Assembly (NCBI GenBank): GCA_945971355.1
Contig: CAMFPD010000082.1
Coordinates: forward strand, 1-8,649
DNA: 8,649 nt
Reading direction: 5' to 3'
Source: an uncultured Lachnobacterium sp.
GTDB lineage: Bacteria > Bacillota > Clostridia > Lachnospirales > Lachnospiraceae
In this document: piece by piece, positions 6,314-8,649 of the stretch
Numbering within the stretch: position 1 is the first letter of the stretch
Layout: every line of letters begins with the position of its first letter
Program-made: the position numbers and the translations under genes
The notes under the pieces: generated by a model
The model's input: the letters and a program-made list of their open reading frames with translations, nothing else
What the model was told of the DNA's origin: nothing
The model's database searches: none

Positions 6314-6787
6314 ATGACTGATGAGTTAAGACAGGATTTCACAAGGCGATTAAGTCAGTGTAATCAAGGCGGAATGATAGTCATCATGTATGAAATATAT
6401 TTTGCATATGTAGATGATGCTATGGAAGGATATAAAAAGCAGGAGGATGAGCTGTTTAAATACGGAATCAGAAAAGCTCAGGAAAGTATAGATGAGCTGA
6501 TACGTTCTCTTGATATGAAATATTCTGTTGCTAAACAGCTTTTGCCGTTATACAGATATTGTAAAGTGCAGCTATCAAAGGCATTATATGAGAAAAAAAC
6601 AGACAAAATCGAAGAGGCTAACAATATTATGAAGCGCCTGCATGCAAGCTTTGTGGAGGTTGCAAAGCAGGACGCTTCAGGCCCGCTTATGGAGAACATA
6701 CAACATGTTTATGCGGGTATAACATATGGCAAAAATTATTTGGTAGAAAATTGCATAAGTGATGCTCAAAGAGGATTCTTCGCGTAA
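6314..6787 (+). CDS. FliS-like flagellar export chaperone
   Basis: This 157-residue helical protein resembles FliS: an N-terminal GGMIVIMYEIYFAYVDDA segment (compare the MLYDG motif of FliS), then a helix with RKAQESIDELIRSLDMKYSVAKQLLPLYRYC, matching the FliS pattern of repression-of-polymerisation helices, and a further helix near residues 95-115. FliS binds the flagellin C-terminus in the cytosol to prevent early polymerisation and deliver it to the export gate. The protein is some 25-30 residues longer than usual at the C-terminus (from about 120), with unknown purpose. The ATG is 10 bases after the flagellin stop with AGAGGG (6302-6307) six bases upstream, so the pair forms an operon. 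Sequence identity to FliS is modest by eye; the gene position strengthens the call. Confidence 0.8.
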   Translation: MTDELRQDFTRRLSQCNQGGMIVIMYEIYFAYVDDAMEGYKKQEDELFKYGIRKAQESIDELIRSLDMKYSVAKQLLPLYRYCKVQLSKALYEKKTDKIEEANNIMKRLHASFVEVAKQDASGPLMENIQHVYAGITYGKNYLVENCISDAQRGFFA

Positions 6788-6999
6788 GGATCCTCTAATT
6801 TTTTGACACAATTAAGTAAAAACTTATATCGCACTGAAACTGCTTGCACCTGGTAAATATAGTAATCAATTAAATCAGGTTCAACGACATTTTCCAGATT
6901 ATTGTAAGCATCCTTCAGGTCATCGGTGGTTTGCTCTAGATCCCGAAGCAGTAGTTGGTATCCGTCAACTGTTTCGTTTGATGTTCTAAATATACTCAT
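6766..6999 (-). CDS. YaaL/DUF2508-like small protein
   Basis: The 77-residue product starts MSIFRTSNETVDGYQLLL and is helical and acidic, with the segment AYNNLENVVEPDLIDYYIY followed by QVQAVSVRYKFLL. This fits the DUF2508 (YaaL) family, in which the pattern of a D or E pair before an I-Y run and then RYKFLL is recurrent; its function is unknown. AGAGAGG (7010-7004) precedes the ATG by four bases. A longer open frame starting at 7113 is rejected because it would read through the promoter region and add an unrelated hydrophobic segment. The gene converges on the FliS-like gene and overlaps its 3' end by 22 bases. In other Firmicutes this family usually sits near recR; that neighbour is absent here. 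Confidence 0.72.
   Translation of the reverse strand: MSIFRTSNETVDGYQLLLRDLEQTTDDLKDAYNNLENVVEPDLIDYYIYQVQAVSVRYKFLLNCVKKLEDPYAKNPL
6770..6804 (+). terminator. Intrinsic terminator of the flagellin operon, inside overlapping gene ends
   Basis: An 11-base stem (6770-6780 with 6786-6796, one G-T pair) with loop CGCGT is followed by AATTTTTT. The left arm lies in the last codons of the FliS-like gene and also in the last codons of the convergent minus-strand gene. The minus strand has only three T after the stem, so it works mainly for the plus strand. Confidence 0.85.
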
Positions 7000-7033
7000 A
7001 TTACCTCTCTTTCCAGACAAATCCCTTTTTACA

Positions 7034-7063
7034 AGTATAATCATAAATGGAAAATCTATACAA
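7034..7063 (-). promoter_or_regulatory. Possible promoter of the YaaL-like gene
   Basis: On the minus strand TTGTAT (7063-7058) and TATACT (7039-7034) are 18 bases apart, about 35 bases before the ATG. The match is moderate. Confidence 0.42.
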
Positions 7064-7213
7064 AAAATTTTTATTTCTTCTATTACGGTGAAAGAAAAAT
7101 GAGTTGTGTACAAGGCTTAGCAGTGTAAATATAAGGGATGAGAGAGTTTTGGACATAGAAAATGAGCAATATTTGTTAATAAAGCTGATTTGCGAAAAGT
7201 TTTGAAATTGCTG

Positions 7214-7242
7214 TGGACATGGAATAATGCAGTTGCTATAAT
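7214..7242 (+). promoter_or_regulatory. Sigma-A promoter of the pilus operon
   Basis: TGGACA (7214-7219) and a perfect, extended -10 (TGCTATAAT, core 7237-7242) are 17 bases apart. The start would be near 7249, leaving a leader of about 23 bases before the peptidase ATG. Confidence 0.72.
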
Positions 7243-7271
7243 TCAGTTCACAACAAAAGAGGTGATGCAAA

Positions 7272-7769
7272 ATGATTATCCTGTTTGCTTTTTTAACCAT
7301 TGCGGTGGTACAGGATTTTAAAACCTTAAAGGTCAGTAATCGGCTGATACTTATAGGTATGATAGTAGCAGTTTTCTATCGATTTTTTTCTAATGGTTTG
7401 GAAGAAGTTTTGAAAATGATTCCAAATCTCATTTTTCCGATTGCAGTTCTATATCTATTATATCTGGCAGGCGCTTTGGGCGCTGGAGATATCAAACTTT
7501 TTTCACTGGTAGGATGTTTTACAAATTTCAAAGAATTGGCTTACTGTATGGGATTTGCTTTTTTCTGGGGAGCGATAGCAAGCCTAATTAAGCTGATTCA
7601 GTCGAAAGGAGTAAGACAGAATATAAATAATGGAGTGCTGTACTTGATAAATATTGTCCGTGGATATTATGGGGAATATCCAGAAGCAGATAACAGCATA
7701 AAAATTCATTTTTCGCTGGAGATACTGTTAGGCTATATAAGTATGGTTCTTCTGAAAGTAATGAGATGA
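7272..7769 (+). CDS. A24 family prepilin peptidase (TadV/CpaA type)
   Basis: This 165-residue polytopic membrane protein is an aspartic prepilin peptidase that would cleave the leader of Flp-type pilins at the inner face of the membrane. The first catalytic Asp is D15 in the motif QDFKTLKVSN after the first membrane segment. The second is D73 in GAGDIKL, the GxGD motif. Hydrophobic segments lie at about 1-14, 25-38, 50-68, 86-107 and 147-163. It lacks the N-terminal cysteine-rich methylase domain of PilD, and its length fits TadV/CpaA. AAGAGGTGAT ends shortly before the ATG, about five to eight bases away. A TadZ-like gene begins 17 bases after the stop, so this is probably the first gene of a Tad pilus operon. 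Confidence 0.9.
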   Translation: MIILFAFLTIAVVQDFKTLKVSNRLILIGMIVAVFYRFFSNGLEEVLKMIPNLIFPIAVLYLLYLAGALGAGDIKLFSLVGCFTNFKELAYCMGFAFFWGAIASLIKLIQSKGVRQNINNGVLYLINIVRGYYGEYPEADNSIKIHFSLEILLGYISMVLLKVMR

Positions 7770-7770
7770 A

Positions 7771-7776
7771 AGGAGG
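7771..7776 (+). promoter_or_regulatory. Ribosome binding site fixing a TTG start
   Basis: AGGAGG (7771-7776, within AAAGGAGGGGAG) lies ten bases before TTG at 7787. The first ATG (7802) would be 25 bases away, so TTG is the better start. Confidence 0.7.
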
Positions 7777-7786
7777 GGAGAAGTAG

Positions 7787-8649
7787 TTGAGAAAAGTAGC
7801 TATGGGAATATATATACGAGATGATGAATACGCAAAAAGATTAGTGCGATATATTATGAATCATTATAGCAAACAGATAGACGTACATGAATATACCGCA
7901 AAGAAATCCCTAGAAGAGTTGCAGGATAGGAGTATTGATATTCTGCTATATTCTGGAGAGGAGGATGGACTGGTTGATATCGCCATTAGGCCAATAGTTG
8001 TGTTAGCTGACTTGGAGGAAGAGAATACGTGGCAAGAGGAGGAGGGAATACACATTGTGGAGAAGTATCAGGAGGTTAATAAAATAATAGACGAGGTTCT
8101 AGTTCATGTTTCATCAGAGGTAAGACAGGTAAAGGGAAGCGGTCAAATTATTCCCAAAACACAGATATTGGGGGTTTATTCTTTGTCAGAAAATGATTAT
8201 CAGTTGCCTTTTACAGCCACCCTTGGGACAATTATTAGCGAAAGTAAAAAGGTGATAGTCATAGATGTTCAGGAGAATAGCGGACTTAAGCAATTGTTGA
8301 ATGCACAATGTGAAAAAGGGTTGGAGGAATTAGTTGTAATGATAGAAAATGACAGATTTTCCCAAGCGATATTTACGGAATGTATTGTGCATCAGGGAAG
8401 TCTGGATTACATATATCCTGTTATTAATACAGACAGTTTATGTGAGATTAATTCATCTACTTACATTAAGATTCTTCAATTTATCAGTCAGGAAATGGAT
8501 TATGATAGTATAATTATCAATTTTGGCGCCAGGTTTCCAGGGTTCTATGAGGTATTAAATAGCTGCACTGAAATATTTTTAATCCAAAAACAGGGGGGAC
8601 TGGGGCAATGGCGTGAGTATGAGTTTGTCGAAGATATAAATGAGAGGGG
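7787..8649 (+). CDS. TadZ/CpaE-like pilus assembly protein (3' end cut off)
   Basis: 287 codons are visible and the frame is open at the edge. The N-terminal part (about 1-108) has the alternating strand and helix pattern of a receiver-like domain (VAMGIYI, DILLYSG, PIVVLAD), but no clear phospho-acceptor Asp. The second part starts with the strand QILGVYS (126-132) and continues VIVIDVQ (156-162) and SIIINFG (241-247), the core strands of a MinD/ParA fold. Where a Walker A loop would be, the sequence is SENDYQLPFTAT, without glycine or lysine, so the ATPase motif is lost. TadZ and CpaE localise the Tad secretion machine to a pole and often have degraded nucleotide motifs. It follows the prepilin peptidase by 17 bases and starts at TTG. 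The ATPase, platform and pilin genes are expected beyond the window. The family call rests on fold pattern and context. Confidence 0.75.
   Translation, partial: MRKVAMGIYIRDDEYAKRLVRYIMNHYSKQIDVHEYTAKKSLEELQDRSIDILLYSGEEDGLVDIAIRPIVVLADLEEENTWQEEEGIHIVEKYQEVNKIIDEVLVHVSSEVRQVKGSGQIIPKTQILGVYSLSENDYQLPFTATLGTIISESKKVIVIDVQENSGLKQLLNAQCEKGLEELVVMIENDRFSQAIFTECIVHQGSLDYIYPVINTDSLCEINSSTYIKILQFISQEMDYDSIIINFGARFPGFYEVLNSCTEIFLIQKQGGLGQWREYEFVEDINER

Noticed and set aside
7000..7113. 38-codon extension of the YaaL-like protein
   Set aside because: It crosses the likely promoter, lacks a ribosome site and has a composition unlike the rest of the protein.
7001..7300. Minus-strand open frame across the pilus operon promoter
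   Set aside because: It would cover two promoters and the start of the peptidase gene, and its translation resembles no family.
1..8649. CRISPR array, tRNA or rRNA genes, insertion sequences
   Set aside because: I found no spaced direct repeats, no cloverleaf pattern, no rRNA-like blocks, and no transposase or terminal repeats on reading both strands.

Overview
The window looks like a low-GC chromosome segment from a flagellated member of the Firmicutes, most probably Lachnospiraceae (Butyrivibrio, Pseudobutyrivibrio or Roseburia type). The basis is AT-rich DNA, strong AGGAGG-type ribosome sites, sigma-A promoters with 17-base spacers, a sigma-D flagellin promoter, and the gene set: MecA, a DUF1858 protein, a short flagellin, a FliS-like chaperone, a YaaL/DUF2508-like protein, an A24 prepilin peptidase and a TadZ/CpaE-like protein. 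The genus is an inference.

Layout. Positions 1-1199 (minus) hold a membrane-anchored or exported GH18 enzyme with an SH3 domain, cut off by the window edge. After a non-coding stretch of about 330 bases comes a minus-strand pair. The first gene (2078-3448) is a serine/threonine protein kinase fused to a MinD/CpaE-like domain whose P-loop has lost its lysines. The second (1527 to about 2123) is a stand-alone paralogue of that domain. The second frame has no ATG upstream of its own P-loop, and it lies in the -1 frame of the kinase across a CCCAAAA heptamer placed just before the kinase stop. Divergent from the kinase is mecA (3637-4404), which shares a long two-way terminator with a small DUF1858 gene (4455-4664, minus).

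From 4789 a sigma-D-type promoter drives flagellin (true start 4891) and a FliS-like gene (6314-6787), ending in a terminator. A YaaL-like gene (6766-6999, minus) converges on the FliS-like gene and overlaps it by 22 bases. The last block (7214-8649, plus) appears to be the start of a Tad/Flp pilus operon: promoter, A24 prepilin peptidase, then a TadZ-like protein running off the edge.

How they may work together. The window combines swimming motility (flagellin and chaperone), surface pili (peptidase and TadZ-like protein), envelope carbohydrate processing (GH18) and regulated proteolysis (MecA). The kinase and its pseudo-ATPase partner belong to the same broad fold class as the TadZ-like protein, so a signalling or localisation role in envelope appendage assembly is an attractive guess, but only a guess. 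The kinase/pseudo-ATPase junction, readable as recoding, as an AUU start, or as a one-base lesion, is the most unusual element here.
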